Source: Acidobacteriota bacterium (GTDB lineage: Bacteria > Acidobacteriota > Vicinamibacteria > Vicinamibacterales > CAVVIG01). Taken from it: a DNA stretch of 48,188 nt. Under the pieces are notes generated by a model. The model was not told the DNA's origin, made no database searches, and saw only the letters and a program-made list of their open reading frames with translations. The position numbers and the translations under genes are program-made. This document shows, in pieces, positions 33,039-41,148 of the stretch. The first letter of the stretch is position 1. Every line of letters starts with the position of its first letter. The stretch covers positions 1 through 48,188 of the forward strand of contig JAGWRA010000100.1 of NCBI GenBank assembly GCA_028876655.1, given 5' to 3'.

Positions 33039-34211
33039 GTGGAAGTCACTGTGTCGTCGAAAAATACAACGATTGGTCAAGCGACCAATTATGGGCCCGG
33101 CTGGACCGCTGACGAACAACGGCTGAGCCGCCTGCTGGCGGAGGACGTTATCGACGTGGACCCGGTCGACCGGCCGGGCCTCGTCGATGCCGCCGAGCGC
33201 CATCGGCTCGCCCCCCTGCTCGGCCATCGCCTCCGGGAGGCGGGGACGCTCGAGGCGTGGACGGGCGGGCCGGGCGAGCGGTTAGCGGTGGCCGGTCGTG
33301 ACGCCGTCATGCTGGAGGAGGTGCGTCGCCGCGAGCTGGACGCCGTCGTGAGGGCGCTCGCCACCGGCGGCGTGGCGAGCGTACTGTTCAAGGGGAGTGC
33401 GCTCGCCTACACGGTCTATCCCTCGCCCGGGCTGCGCCCGCGGCTCGACACCGACCTGCTGATCGACGAGGCCGAGCTGCCGCGTCTGCGTCGCATCCTC
33501 GAAACGCAGGGGTACCGGGCCGCCGTCGAAACCTCCGGCGCGCTCGTGACCGCGCAGTGCCATTACGACCGGGTCGACCGCAGCGGGGCGCGTCATGCGC
33601 TCGACGTCCACTGGCGCCCGTTCAATCCGCCGCGGTTCGCCGGCGTCCTGAGCACGCAGGAGGTGCGGGCTGCGGCGCAGCCGGTGCCCGGGCTCTCGCC
33701 TCACGCACGCGTCCCGTCCACGGTGCACGCGCTGCTGCTCGCCTGCGTGCACCGGGCTGCGCACCACGCCGAGGCCCACGACCTGCTCTGGCTGTACGAC
33801 CTGCACCTGCTGGCGTCCGGGCTCGACGCCTCCGGCTGGGACGCGCTGCTCGAACTGGCTGCGCGCCGGCAGGTGCTCGCCGTATGTCTCAGGGGGCTGC
33901 AGGCGGCGCGGGCCTGCTTCGGGACGCGGCTGCCGCCGGCCGCCACCTCGTCCGGCGCGGCCCTCGACGCGCTCGTGCAGCGCGAAGGGACGGCGCCGTA
34001 CCTGCGCGGTGACCAGCCGCTCGCGGCCCAGCTCTGGCGGGACTTGCGCGCGCTCGACGGCTGGTGCGCCCGCGGGCGGCTCGTGCGCGAGCACCTGCTG
34101 CCGCCCGCCGGCTACCTCCAGGCGCGCTACGGCACGCGCAGCCGCCTCGCCCTGCCGTTCCTCTACGTCTGGCGCGCCTGTTGCGGGGCGCCGCGCTGGT
34201 TCCGGCGCTGA
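33039..34211 (+). CDS. Nucleotidyltransferase family protein (NTP_transf_5 type)
   Basis: GTG 33039 gives 390 residues, with GGTGAG five bases upstream. GTG 33051, behind GGAAG, is an equally plausible start. The nucleotidyltransferase motif VLFKGSALAYTVYPSPGLRP leads to RLDTDLLID (Asp-x-Asp near residues 136-138), and HALDVHWRPFN follows. This arrangement fits the uncharacterised nucleotidyltransferase family often encoded with PqqD, HPrK-like and asparagine-synthetase-like genes in lasso or polysaccharide loci. The substrate is unknown; nucleotidylation of a peptide, sugar or protein is possible. Its 3' end overlaps the convergent ligase gene by 49 bases. Confidence 0.8.
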   Translation: MEVTVSSKNTTIGQATNYGPGWTADEQRLSRLLAEDVIDVDPVDRPGLVDAAERHRLAPLLGHRLREAGTLEAWTGGPGERLAVAGRDAVMLEEVRRRELDAVVRALATGGVASVLFKGSALAYTVYPSPGLRPRLDTDLLIDEAELPRLRRILETQGYRAAVETSGALVTAQCHYDRVDRSGARHALDVHWRPFNPPRFAGVLSTQEVRAAAQPVPGLSPHARVPSTVHALLLACVHRAAHHAEAHDLLWLYDLHLLASGLDASGWDALLELAARRQVLAVCLRGLQAARACFGTRLPPAATSSGAALDALVQREGTAPYLRGDQPLAAQLWRDLRALDGWCARGRLVREHLLPPAGYLQARYGTRSRLALPFLYVWRACCGAPRWFRR

Positions 34212-35617
34212 TCCGATCCGCCGGTGTCGGAGGGGCGCTCGCGCGCGGGCGGCGCGGGCCGCGACGGGTGCAGCAGCATCGCCGCGAGGACGGCGCACAG
34301 GACGGCGTTGGCCGGGATGCACAGCCCGGTCTCCCAGAGGCTCTGGACCGCCACGCCGCACAATCCGGCGGCGGCGCCCGCGCGGATCCAGTAGCGCGGC
34401 GTCCGGTCGGCCGCCAGGGAACGCCGCGCCGCGCGCACCAGCCCTGCCAGCGCGATCAGCACGGGCAGGACGACGAGCAGTCCACCTTCCGCCGCGACCT
34501 GCAGGTAGTGATCGTGCGCCTGGTTGAAGAACACGCTCCGGTCGACGGTCTGGTAGATCAGCATGGCCGTCGAGTACGTGCCGGCGCCGGTGCCGGTCAG
34601 CCAGAAGTCGCGGATCACGGGCAGGGTGTCGCGCCAGATGTCGAGCCGGTGGCCGGAGCCATCGGACATCGTCAGGCTGAACCGTGTGGCGAGGTAGGTG
34701 ACGTTGGCGAAGGCGACGAGCGCGGCGATCAGCACCAGCGCGGCCGCGCGCAGCATGCGGTTCGAGACCGGCTGCAGCCGCCCGCGCGCGAGCCAGCCGC
34801 CGGCCGCCACGGCCGCGGCCAGGCCGATCACGCCCGAGCGCGAGAAGCTGGCGAACAGGCCGACGGTCATGATCACGGCCGCTCCGGCCAGCCAGAGGCC
34901 GCTCGTGTCGGTCAGCAGCCGCGTGACCCGCTCGGCGAGCGACGGGCGCGCCGACGGCCCGCTGTCGCGCGCCTGCAGGTGGGCGAGCAGGTAACCCGCC
35001 GTCAGCGGGATCGCCATCACCATCCAGGTCGCGAAGTGGTTCCGGTTGACGAACGGGCCGAACGGCACGGCCAGCGGATCGCGCGGCGTCCAGACGCCGT
35101 AGATCCGGTGGGCCGAGCTCGTGCGCTGGACGATGGCCACGACCGACACGAACAGGCCGAGGCCGGCGATGAGCTTCGCGACGGCGCGCGTGCCGTGCTG
35201 CGTGAACAGCGCGCGGGCGGTCCAGAACAATCCGCAGAGGCCGGCGAGGCCCACCAGCGCCTCCTGCGTGGCGGCCGGGTCGAGCGACAGCGACGACCAG
35301 GCGCGCGCCGGGCCGCCGACGACCAGCTCCGCGAGGACCGCCTGCCGGTGCGGGTCGATGGTGTCGATGAGGCGGCTGCCGATCGGCAGGACCTGCAGCG
35401 CGACGGCGGCGAGGAGGCACAGCAGGCCCAGATCGAGCAGGCGGGTGTCGGGGGCGAGAATGGCGGGACGCCGGACCGCGGCGAGCCCCAGGGCGGCGAT
35501 CCACAGCGGGGCCGCCGTCCACCAGTACGCGCCGGCCAGCGCCAGGAGGGCCCAGGCGACCAGCAGGCAGACGACCAGCGTGACGCGGTGCTCCGCGTCA
35601 GATCGCCGGCGCCTCAG
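34163..35617 (-). CDS. O-antigen ligase/polymerase-like membrane protein, non-canonical start
   Basis: The frame is open well upstream of GTG 35254, and that upstream part encodes credible transmembrane helices (LVVCLLVAWALLALAGAYWW, LLDLGLLCLLAAVALQVLP). No ATG, GTG or TTG occurs in it. The best start is CTG 35617, giving a basic LRRRRSDAEHR N-terminus, or ATT 35623. Either overlaps the end of the Wzc gene by about 20 bases. The product from CTG is 484 residues. The Wzy_C/WaaL signature region is RLDIWRDTLPVIRDFWLTGTG, then FNQAHDHYLQVAAEGGLLVV, with the large periplasmic loop expected here. It would ligate or polymerise lipid-linked glycan in the periplasm. Confidence 0.8.
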   Translation of the reverse strand: MRRRRSDAEHRVTLVVCLLVAWALLALAGAYWWTAAPLWIAALGLAAVRRPAILAPDTRLLDLGLLCLLAAVALQVLPIGSRLIDTIDPHRQAVLAELVVGGPARAWSSLSLDPAATQEALVGLAGLCGLFWTARALFTQHGTRAVAKLIAGLGLFVSVVAIVQRTSSAHRIYGVWTPRDPLAVPFGPFVNRNHFATWMVMAIPLTAGYLLAHLQARDSGPSARPSLAERVTRLLTDTSGLWLAGAAVIMTVGLFASFSRSGVIGLAAAVAAGGWLARGRLQPVSNRMLRAAALVLIAALVAFANVTYLATRFSLTMSDGSGHRLDIWRDTLPVIRDFWLTGTGAGTYSTAMLIYQTVDRSVFFNQAHDHYLQVAAEGGLLVVLPVLIALAGLVRAARRSLAADRTPRYWIRAGAAAGLCGVAVQSLWETGLCIPANAVLCAVLAAMLLHPSRPAPPARERPSDTGGSDQRRNQRGAPQQARQT

Positions 35618-37874
35618 AGTAATAGCTGGAGTGTTTGTAGCCGTAGTACCGGGAATAATAGTACTTATTGCGGCCGAAATCGACCCGGTTCAGGACGCCG
35701 CCGACCGCACGCGGCCGGCTGACCATCAGCGTCTCGACCGCCCGCTCGGCGATCCGCCGCCGCGTCATCTCGGCGCCGAAGACGAAGGTCACGCCCGAGA
35801 CGAGGGGGGCGAGGATGACGGCGTCGGTGACGGCCAGGACCGGCGGGGCGTCGACGAGGATCCAGTCGAACGGCCCCTGCGCGAGGGCGCCCAGCAGGCG
35901 CTTCATCCGGTCGGAGGCGAGCAGTTCCGACGGGTTCGGCGGCGGCGCGCCGGCCGTCAGCGCGAGGAGGTTCGGCTCGCTCGTCCGGCGGATCACGTCG
36001 CGCAGCGCCGCCTCGCCGGCCAGCACCTGCGCCAGCCCGCGCGAGTTCTCCAGGCCCAGCGTCCGGTGCATGCCGGGCCGCCGCAGGTCGGCGTCGATGA
36101 TCAGGACCCGCGCGCCGCCCACCGCCAGCGCCATCGCCAGATTGCACGCCGTCGTCGTCTTCCCTTCGAGCGGCTGCGCGCTGGTGACCAGGACGGTCGG
36201 CTTCCCGCCCCGCCCGTTGTTGATCCCCGTCGTCGGCAGCACGATCGACGTCCGCAGCGCCCGGAACGCCTCGCTGAACTCGTGGGGCGTCGCGTCGGAC
36301 AGCAGCGGATAGCGGCCGTCGCGGCCGCGCACGGCCGGCACCAGCCCGAGGAACGGCAGGCCCAGGCGGCGCGTGATGTCCTCCGGCGTCTTGATCGTGT
36401 CGTTCAGGTAGTCGAGCCCGAACGCCGTGCCGACCCCGAACACCAGGCCGAACAGCAGGCCGAACATGGCCGACCGCTGCGGGTTCGGGGCGAACGGCGC
36501 CTTCGGCACCTCGGCGTGGTCGAGCAGCCGCACGTTGTTCTCGCCGCTGTTGGCGGTGACGCTCATCTCCTTCTGGCGGGCCAGCAGCGACTCGAACACC
36601 TGCCGGTCGCTCTGGGCGTTGCGCTGCAGCACCGAGTAGTCGATGTTCTTCCGGTTCAGGTCGGTCGCCAGCTTCTTCTGATCGTCGAGCGACGCCTCGA
36701 GCTTCTGCTCGTCCGACCGCGCCGACTCGTAGTCGTTCTTGATCGCGGCCACGGCCTTGGCGGTCGCCTGCTGGAGCTGGCGCTTCGCGTCGGCGATGCT
36801 GGCGTTCACCTTGATGATCGCCGGGTGCTTGTCGCCGTAGCGCTCCGACAGGCGCGCTTTCTCGCGCTGCAGGTCGGCGAGCTGCGACATCAGGTTCTGG
36901 ATGTAAGGGTCCTTCAGGATCTGCGTGACCGTGTCGGGCCCGCCCTCGGTGAGGGCCTGCTGCACCTGCTTGTACAGCGTCTCCTTCTGCAGCAGCACCG
37001 TGCGCGCCTGCGTCACCGCGTCGTTCAGCTGGTTCAGGCGGGCGACGACGATGTTCTGGCGATCCTCGAGCGAGAGGGCGTCCTGCTTCTCGCGGTACTC
37101 CGCCATCGCCCGCTCGTCGGCCTCGACGCGGGCCTGCTGGTTCTGGATCTCCTTGGTCAGCCACGCCAGGGTCTTCTGCGTCGACTGGTTGCGGAAGTCG
37201 AGGTTCTGCTGCACGTACTGCGAGGCGAGCGTGTCCACCGCCCGGGCCGCGAACGCGGGATCGGCCGACTCGAAGTACACGTCCACGAGGTGGCTGCTCG
37301 GCACCGGGGAGACGCTGACCCGGCTCAGGAAGGCGTCCACCACCGCGCTCTGGCTGGTGCGCGGCGTCGCCGGTGCCTCGGCCGGCGCCGGCGTGCTGAA
37401 CCAGGTCCGCACCGGGTGGATCAGCTCGCCGGCCTGGTGCCGGAGGCTCCGCACCAGCGCGGTGGCGCCGGTCGGCTGGGCGCCGCTTCCGTCGAGATCC
37501 GAGACCTGCTTGAGGTCCAGCGCCTGCACGGTCTTGGCCGCCAGCTGCCGGCCCGACAGGATCTGGTACTGCGTCTGGTAGTACGGCTCGGGATCCTCGT
37601 AGTAGTACAGGTTCTCGCTCAGCCCTGACGAGGTCGACCGCTCGTCGTTGATGAGCACGCGCGCGTGCGCGCGGTACATCGGGATGTTCGAGTACGTGTT
37701 GAGCATCACCACGGCGAAGGTGAGCACGAAGATCGTGAACGCCACGTGGCGGTACTTGTAGAGCACCGCGAGGCGGTCCAGCAGGTGGTCCTGGCGATCC
37801 GCCGGGTACACGGGCAGCGGCCCGGGCGTTGCCGGGGTCTCGTAGGACGCGCGCAGGGAGTTGACTTCCGACAT
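35598..37874 (-). CDS. Wzc-type chain-length determinant and tyrosine autokinase
   Basis: ATG 37874 gives 758 residues. The N-terminal Wzz domain has a first transmembrane helix (HVAFTIFVLTFAVVMLNTYS, about 43-62), a long periplasmic coiled-coil region with many Gln/Glu/Ala, and a second helix near residue 465-485 (FGLLFGLVFGVGTAFGLDYL). The cytoplasmic BY-kinase has Walker A QPLEGKTTTACNLAMAL (about residue 565), Walker A' VLIIDADLRRPGMH and DWILVDAPPVLAV. The C-terminal tyrosine cluster (NKYYYSRYYGYKHSSYY) is the autophosphorylation tail. Together with an outer-membrane exporter it controls polysaccharide chain length. The exporter gene was not found in the window. Confidence 0.94.
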   Translation of the reverse strand: MSEVNSLRASYETPATPGPLPVYPADRQDHLLDRLAVLYKYRHVAFTIFVLTFAVVMLNTYSNIPMYRAHARVLINDERSTSSGLSENLYYYEDPEPYYQTQYQILSGRQLAAKTVQALDLKQVSDLDGSGAQPTGATALVRSLRHQAGELIHPVRTWFSTPAPAEAPATPRTSQSAVVDAFLSRVSVSPVPSSHLVDVYFESADPAFAARAVDTLASQYVQQNLDFRNQSTQKTLAWLTKEIQNQQARVEADERAMAEYREKQDALSLEDRQNIVVARLNQLNDAVTQARTVLLQKETLYKQVQQALTEGGPDTVTQILKDPYIQNLMSQLADLQREKARLSERYGDKHPAIIKVNASIADAKRQLQQATAKAVAAIKNDYESARSDEQKLEASLDDQKKLATDLNRKNIDYSVLQRNAQSDRQVFESLLARQKEMSVTANSGENNVRLLDHAEVPKAPFAPNPQRSAMFGLLFGLVFGVGTAFGLDYLNDTIKTPEDITRRLGLPFLGLVPAVRGRDGRYPLLSDATPHEFSEAFRALRTSIVLPTTGINNGRGGKPTVLVTSAQPLEGKTTTACNLAMALAVGGARVLIIDADLRRPGMHRTLGLENSRGLAQVLAGEAALRDVIRRTSEPNLLALTAGAPPPNPSELLASDRMKRLLGALAQGPFDWILVDAPPVLAVTDAVILAPLVSGVTFVFGAEMTRRRIAERAVETLMVSRPRAVGGVLNRVDFGRNKYYYSRYYGYKHSSYYSEAPAI

Positions 37875-37895
37875 GCTGAGGACTTCCGGCCCTGA

Positions 37896-38492
37896 CTACC
37901 GCTGCGGACTCACCGGCTGCCCGGTCGCCGCCACCGCCAGGACTCCGGCGCTGGCCGCCGCACTGGCCACGGCCGCAATCGTCGCCACGTTGGCCGCCGT
38001 CGCCGCCGTCGTCGTGGTCGCCGCCGTGGTGCCGGCGCCGGCACTCGTCGCGCCGCCGACGAACGCACCCGGCACGATCCGCAGCGGCAGCTTCACGAGC
38101 GTCGAGACGATGTCGCCGGCGTTCGCGGTGATGAGCGGACTCGTCGTGAGCACGTTGCCCGCGCGGTCGACCAGCTCGACGACGTAGTAGCCAGGCTTCA
38201 CGCCCGTGAACGTGAACGCGCCGGTTTCGTTCGCGTTGGTCGTCATCGCGATGCGCCCGGTGGCCGCGTCGCGCAGGCGCAGCGTCGCGTACGGCACCTG
38301 CCCATTCTGCGCCGTGCGCGCCACGCCGGTCACCTGCGCGAGCGTCTGCGGCGAGACCGTCTGCGTCGCCAGGCTCTGCGCGCCGAGGGGATTGATGGGC
38401 GCCTGCGGCAGCTGCTGCTGCGCGAACACCCCTCCCGAGCCGGTCGCCAGGACCAGTACTGCGGCGGCGAGGAATCCGAGGGTGTGGCGCAT
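37896..38492 (-). CDS. Secreted protein with carboxypeptidase-regulatory-like domain
   Basis: ATG 38492 gives 198 residues. A Sec signal peptide (LGFLAAAVLVLATGSGGVFAQ) ends near residue 25. Residues of about 50-125 form a beta-sandwich typical of carboxypeptidase-regulatory/Cna-B-like domains: VTGVARTAQNGQVPYATLRL, ETGAFTFTGVKPGYYVVELV and DRAGNVLTTSPLI. The rest is Ala/Thr-rich low complexity and may include a C-terminal hydrophobic segment (about 160-185). The gene sits 21 bases upstream of the Wzc gene on the same strand, so it may be first in the export operon. Its role is unknown; an envelope partner of polysaccharide export is inference. Confidence 0.82.
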   Translation of the reverse strand: MRHTLGFLAAAVLVLATGSGGVFAQQQLPQAPINPLGAQSLATQTVSPQTLAQVTGVARTAQNGQVPYATLRLRDAATGRIAMTTNANETGAFTFTGVKPGYYVVELVDRAGNVLTTSPLITANAGDIVSTLVKLPLRIVPGAFVGGATSAGAGTTAATTTTAATAANVATIAAVASAAASAGVLAVAATGQPVSPQR

Positions 38493-38544
38493 CAGCGGAC
38501 CAACTGACAGAACTGCTATTCGATGTCCGGATTTTGAAACCGTT

Positions 38545-38578
38545 CTAAATGACTTGATATGTCACAAGCGTCATTTAG
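38545..38578. promoter_or_regulatory. 9-bp inverted repeat, operator candidate
   Basis: CTAAATGAC (38545-38553) and GTCATTTAG (38570-38578) are perfect reverse complements. A nested TGAC/GTCA pair (38550-38553, 38561-38564) lies between them. The site is 53 to 86 bases before ATG 38492, where a regulator would act on the secreted-protein/Wzc operon. Confidence 0.5.
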
Positions 38579-38819
38579 CGTACGTCCATCGTAGTTCGCG
38601 GCCAGACCTATTGCAAGAACAATTCACAATCGTACCAGGGCGGGGCATTTCCGTGATTTCGCGCCAATTGTCTGTGAACGCTATGTCTTAGGTCTGAAGC
38701 CATAAGGCTGTCTGCGCAAACCCTTGCGCTCCGCTGCGCACTATTCGGCGACATCGCTCCTCATCGGCACCAAGCCGTCCGGACTTGAGCCGATGGGGAC
38801 CACGCGGGGGGTGGGGGGG

Positions 38820-38825
38820 TACAAT
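38820..38825 (+). promoter_or_regulatory. -10-like box TACAAT
   Basis: TACAAT lies 83 bases before GTG 38908. A matching -35 at 17 bases was not clear. Confidence 0.3.
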
Positions 38826-38907
38826 GCGGGTCTTGCCGGGGCCGGGCGCCTGGAGCCGGACCCGGGCGCGCCGGATGTCCCGGTGGCTTCAGAAAGGAGC
38901 GGCAATC

Positions 38908-39588
38908 GTGGGAGAGATGGTCGAATTCGCGTCGAACGGCGGCCAGTGCGGCGGGTACCTGGCCCTGCCGGCGGCGGCCCAGGCGCCCGCGGTGGTGGTC
39001 ATCCAGGAATGGTGGGGGCTGGTGCCGCACATCAAGGAACTGGCGGACCGGTTCGCGCAGGCCGGGTTCGTCGCGCTGGCGCCCGACCTCTATCACGGGA
39101 CCGCCACGAAGTCCCCGGACGAAGCCGGAAAGCTGATGATGAGCCTGCGGATCGACGAGGCCGAGAAGGATCTGCGCGGCGCCGTCACGTATCTGCTCGG
39201 GCATCCGCGCGTGCAGGGGACGAGGGTCGGCACGGTCGGCTTCTGCATGGGGGGAGCGCTCTCGCTCTTCGCAGCCTGCCGGAATCCCGAAGTCGGCGCC
39301 TGCGTGATCTTCTACGGCGGCCACCCGAACGTGAAGCCGGATCTGGCGCAGCTGCAGGCGCCGGTGCTCGGGCTCTACGCGGGGAAGGACGGGTTCGTGA
39401 CCCCGGAGGTCGTGCGCGAGCTGGGCGCGCAGCTGACGGCGCTCGGCAAGCGTCACACCCTGCACACCTATCCCGAGGCCCAGCACGCCTTCTTCAACGA
39501 CACGCGGCCCGAGGTGTACGACGCCGCGGCGGCGGAAGACGCCTGGACGCGGACGGTGCAGTTCTTCCGCCGCGAGCTGAAGGGCTGA
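38908..39588 (+). CDS. Dienelactone hydrolase family protein
   Basis: GTG 38908 is preferred because AAAGGAG lies 8 bases upstream; ATG 38917 is a close alternative. Earlier in-frame starts lie before any ribosome site. The 226-residue size fits the family (about 230-240). The nucleophile elbow is GFCMGG (Cys113), with Asp161 in AGKDGFVTP and His193 in EAQHAFFND completing the Cys-Asp-His triad. QEWWGLVPHIKELADRFA is the classic N-terminal motif. It hydrolyses lactones or esters in the cytoplasm. The true substrate in this organism is open. It is followed after two bases by the DUF3810-like gene. Confidence 0.93.
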   Translation: MGEMVEFASNGGQCGGYLALPAAAQAPAVVVIQEWWGLVPHIKELADRFAQAGFVALAPDLYHGTATKSPDEAGKLMMSLRIDEAEKDLRGAVTYLLGHPRVQGTRVGTVGFCMGGALSLFAACRNPEVGACVIFYGGHPNVKPDLAQLQAPVLGLYAGKDGFVTPEVVRELGAQLTALGKRHTLHTYPEAQHAFFNDTRPEVYDAAAAEDAWTRTVQFFRRELKG

Positions 39589-39590
39589 CG

Positions 39591-40697
39591 ATGGGGGGAC
39601 GGGCGGCCGGCGGCTGGACCGCCGGCGGTGTCGCCTGGCGGGCGGCGCTGCTCGTCCTGGCCGCGGCGGCGGGCCTCGCGCGCTGGCCGCGCGCCTGGGT
39701 GGAGCGCGACTATTCGGAGGGCGTCTACCTGGCGCTCCAGGCGCGGCTCACGCCCCTCTCGAACCTCGTCCCCTGGTCGCTGTTCGATCCGCTGATCGGA
39801 CTGGCGATCGCCGTGATCGCCGCGGCCTGGTGGCGCGGCCTGCGTTCCGCGCCCCGCGGGCGCCGGCTGGCGCGGGCCGCCCGGCTCGTCACGACGACCG
39901 CCGCCTGCGGCGCGGGCGCCTACCTCCTGTTCCTGGCCTGCTGGGGGCTCAACTACCAGCGGACCCCGCTCGCCGACAAGCTGCAGTTCGATCCGGCCGC
40001 CGTCTCGCGCGACGCGCAACGCGCACTCGCAATCGAGGCCGTGGCCGCCGTCAATCGCCTATACCCGTCCCGCGCGGCGGCCACCGGATGGCCGCGGTTC
40101 GACCGCGTGCCGGGCGGGCTCGCCCAGGCGTTTGCCGAGGTGCAGCGCGAGCTCGGGGCGCGGCGCCTGGCGGTCCCCGGCGTGCCGAAGCGGACGCTGC
40201 TGCAACCGTACTTCAGCCGTGCCGGCGTCGACGGCATGGTCGATCCGTTCTTCCTCGAGGCCCTGATCGATCGGCGCGTGCTGCCGTTCGAGCGGCCGTT
40301 CGTGCTGGCCCACGAGTGGGCGCACCTGGCCGGCTATGCGGACGAATCCGAGGCGAACTTCATCGGCTGGCTGACCTGCCTGCGCTCGCACCCCGCCGAT
40401 CAGTACAGCGGCTGGCTGTTCCTCTTCGAGGAGGCGATGGCGGGCCTGCCATCAGCCGACCAGCGGCAGATCGCCGCCCGGCTGGACGAGGGGCCGCGCC
40501 GGGATCTCGCAGCCGAACGGGCGCGACTGCTGGCCGATCTCAGTCCCTGGCTGCAGCAGGCGGGATGGAGGGTCTACGACCGGTATTTGAAGGCCAATCG
40601 GGTGACGGCGGGGGTCGCGAGCTACCGCGAGGTCGTCCGGCTCGTTCTGGGAACCCGGTTCGCGCCGGGCGGCGCCTGGCGGCCGCTGCTGAAATGA
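39591..40697 (+). CDS. DUF3810-type membrane protein with HExxH motif
   Basis: ATG 39591, two bases after the hydrolase stop, gives 368 residues. Two or three N-terminal transmembrane segments (WRAALLVLAAAAGLARW, LIGLAIAVIAAAWW, LVTTTAACGAGAYLLFLACW) precede a soluble domain. That domain contains AHEWAHLAGYADESEANF, a zinc-metallopeptidase-like HExxH (His241, Glu242, His245) with a downstream Glu. LNYQRTPL after the third segment is a family hallmark. Members are probable membrane-bound metalloproteases of unknown substrate. No known partner is encoded beside it; the hydrolase coupling is only positional. Confidence 0.82.
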   Translation: MGGRAAGGWTAGGVAWRAALLVLAAAAGLARWPRAWVERDYSEGVYLALQARLTPLSNLVPWSLFDPLIGLAIAVIAAAWWRGLRSAPRGRRLARAARLVTTTAACGAGAYLLFLACWGLNYQRTPLADKLQFDPAAVSRDAQRALAIEAVAAVNRLYPSRAAATGWPRFDRVPGGLAQAFAEVQRELGARRLAVPGVPKRTLLQPYFSRAGVDGMVDPFFLEALIDRRVLPFERPFVLAHEWAHLAGYADESEANFIGWLTCLRSHPADQYSGWLFLFEEAMAGLPSADQRQIAARLDEGPRRDLAAERARLLADLSPWLQQAGWRVYDRYLKANRVTAGVASYREVVRLVLGTRFAPGGAWRPLLK

Positions 40698-40709
40698 CGA
40701 GCGATCCGG

Positions 40710-40886
40710 TCAGTCCCGAGGCGTCTGCTCCCGTCGATCGCCCTCGTCCTCATCGCCGACTTCCTTCTTGAAGCCGCGGATCGCCTGGCCCAGGGCGCTG
40801 CCGAGGCCGGCCAGGCGCTTCGTGCCGAACAGCAACAGCACGATCAGCAGGATGATGAGGAGTTCCGGGACGCCCAGACCGAACAT
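40710..40886 (-). CDS. tatA: TatA/E-type twin-arginine translocase subunit
   Basis: ATG 40886 gives 58 residues; an in-frame GTG 40919 would add an unlikely N-terminal extension, whereas TatA proteins usually begin with this short periplasmic start. [20 protein letters not shown] is the single transmembrane helix with the conserved Glu-Leu. [20 protein letters not shown] is the hinge plus amphipathic helix, and the tail is acidic. It would form the pore of the Tat pathway for folded proteins. tatB/tatC are not in the window. The gene runs towards the DUF3810-like gene with only 12 bases between stops. Confidence 0.88.
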   Translation of the reverse strand: MFGLGVPELLIILLIVLLLFGTKRLAGLGSALGQAIRGFKKEVGDEDEGDRREQTPRD

Positions 40887-41058
40887 GGTGATGGTCTCCG
40901 TGGCTGAGGTTGGATCCACCTTACCACTTCGGCGGAGCGCTGCCTACGCTGGATCCGGTCGGTATTCCTCGGATTTCGCCGGTGGGCGTTCCTGGGAGGA
41001 CTTGGTTTTCGCCAATTCAATGGACTGCGAATTGTCGTTTCGTTTACGCTAGTGTTCC

Positions 41059-41064
41059 TATAAT
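41059..41064 (+). promoter_or_regulatory. -10-like TATAAT upstream of the kinase operon
   Basis: A perfect TATAAT lies 85 bases before ATG 41149, in an AT-rich pocket. The best -35 candidate (TTGTCG, 41032-41037) is spaced at 21 bases, so the assignment is tentative. Confidence 0.35.
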
Positions 41065-41121
41065 AACGACACGGTGGTCTTGTAGGTCAAAAACGGACAG
41101 ATCTGGTCCGGTTATCAGACC

Positions 41122-41127
41122 TATACT
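41122..41127 (+). promoter_or_regulatory. -10-like TATACT upstream of the kinase operon
   Basis: TATACT lies 22 bases before ATG 41149 and would give a very short leader. A clear -35 is lacking. Confidence 0.25.
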
Positions 41128-41148
41128 GCTGCCTCGAACCAGCGCGGC

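Larger units (their letters stand above)
38493..38907. other. 415-base intergenic regulatory region
   Basis: This is the longest gap in the window and separates divergent genes. It contains a strong inverted repeat near the minus-strand side (38545-38578), a TACAAT -10-like box at 38820-38825 for the plus-strand side, and GGGGGG runs around 38807-38819. No small gene with a believable start and codon pattern was recognised. Confidence 0.6.
40887..41148. other. Intergenic region with two -10-like boxes
   Basis: The gap separates divergent tatA and the CHASE3 kinase gene. It is AT-rich at 41020-41130. TATAAT at 41059-41064 and TATACT at 41122-41127 face the kinase gene. A CTTGTAGGTC string at 41079-41088 weakly resembles the box upstream of the two secreted-protein genes. 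No ORF is apparent. Confidence 0.5.

Noticed and set aside
28570-33126. 1518-codon plus-strand ORF opposite the larger secreted-protein gene
   Set aside because: Low-complexity Arg/Val/His-rich shadow. The opposite strand encodes recognisable NHL and Ig-like domains.
33282-35522. 746-codon minus-strand ORF over the nucleotidyltransferase and ligase-like genes
   Set aside because: Arg/Pro/Ala-rich shadow in another frame than the ligase-like protein, with no transmembrane helices or motifs.
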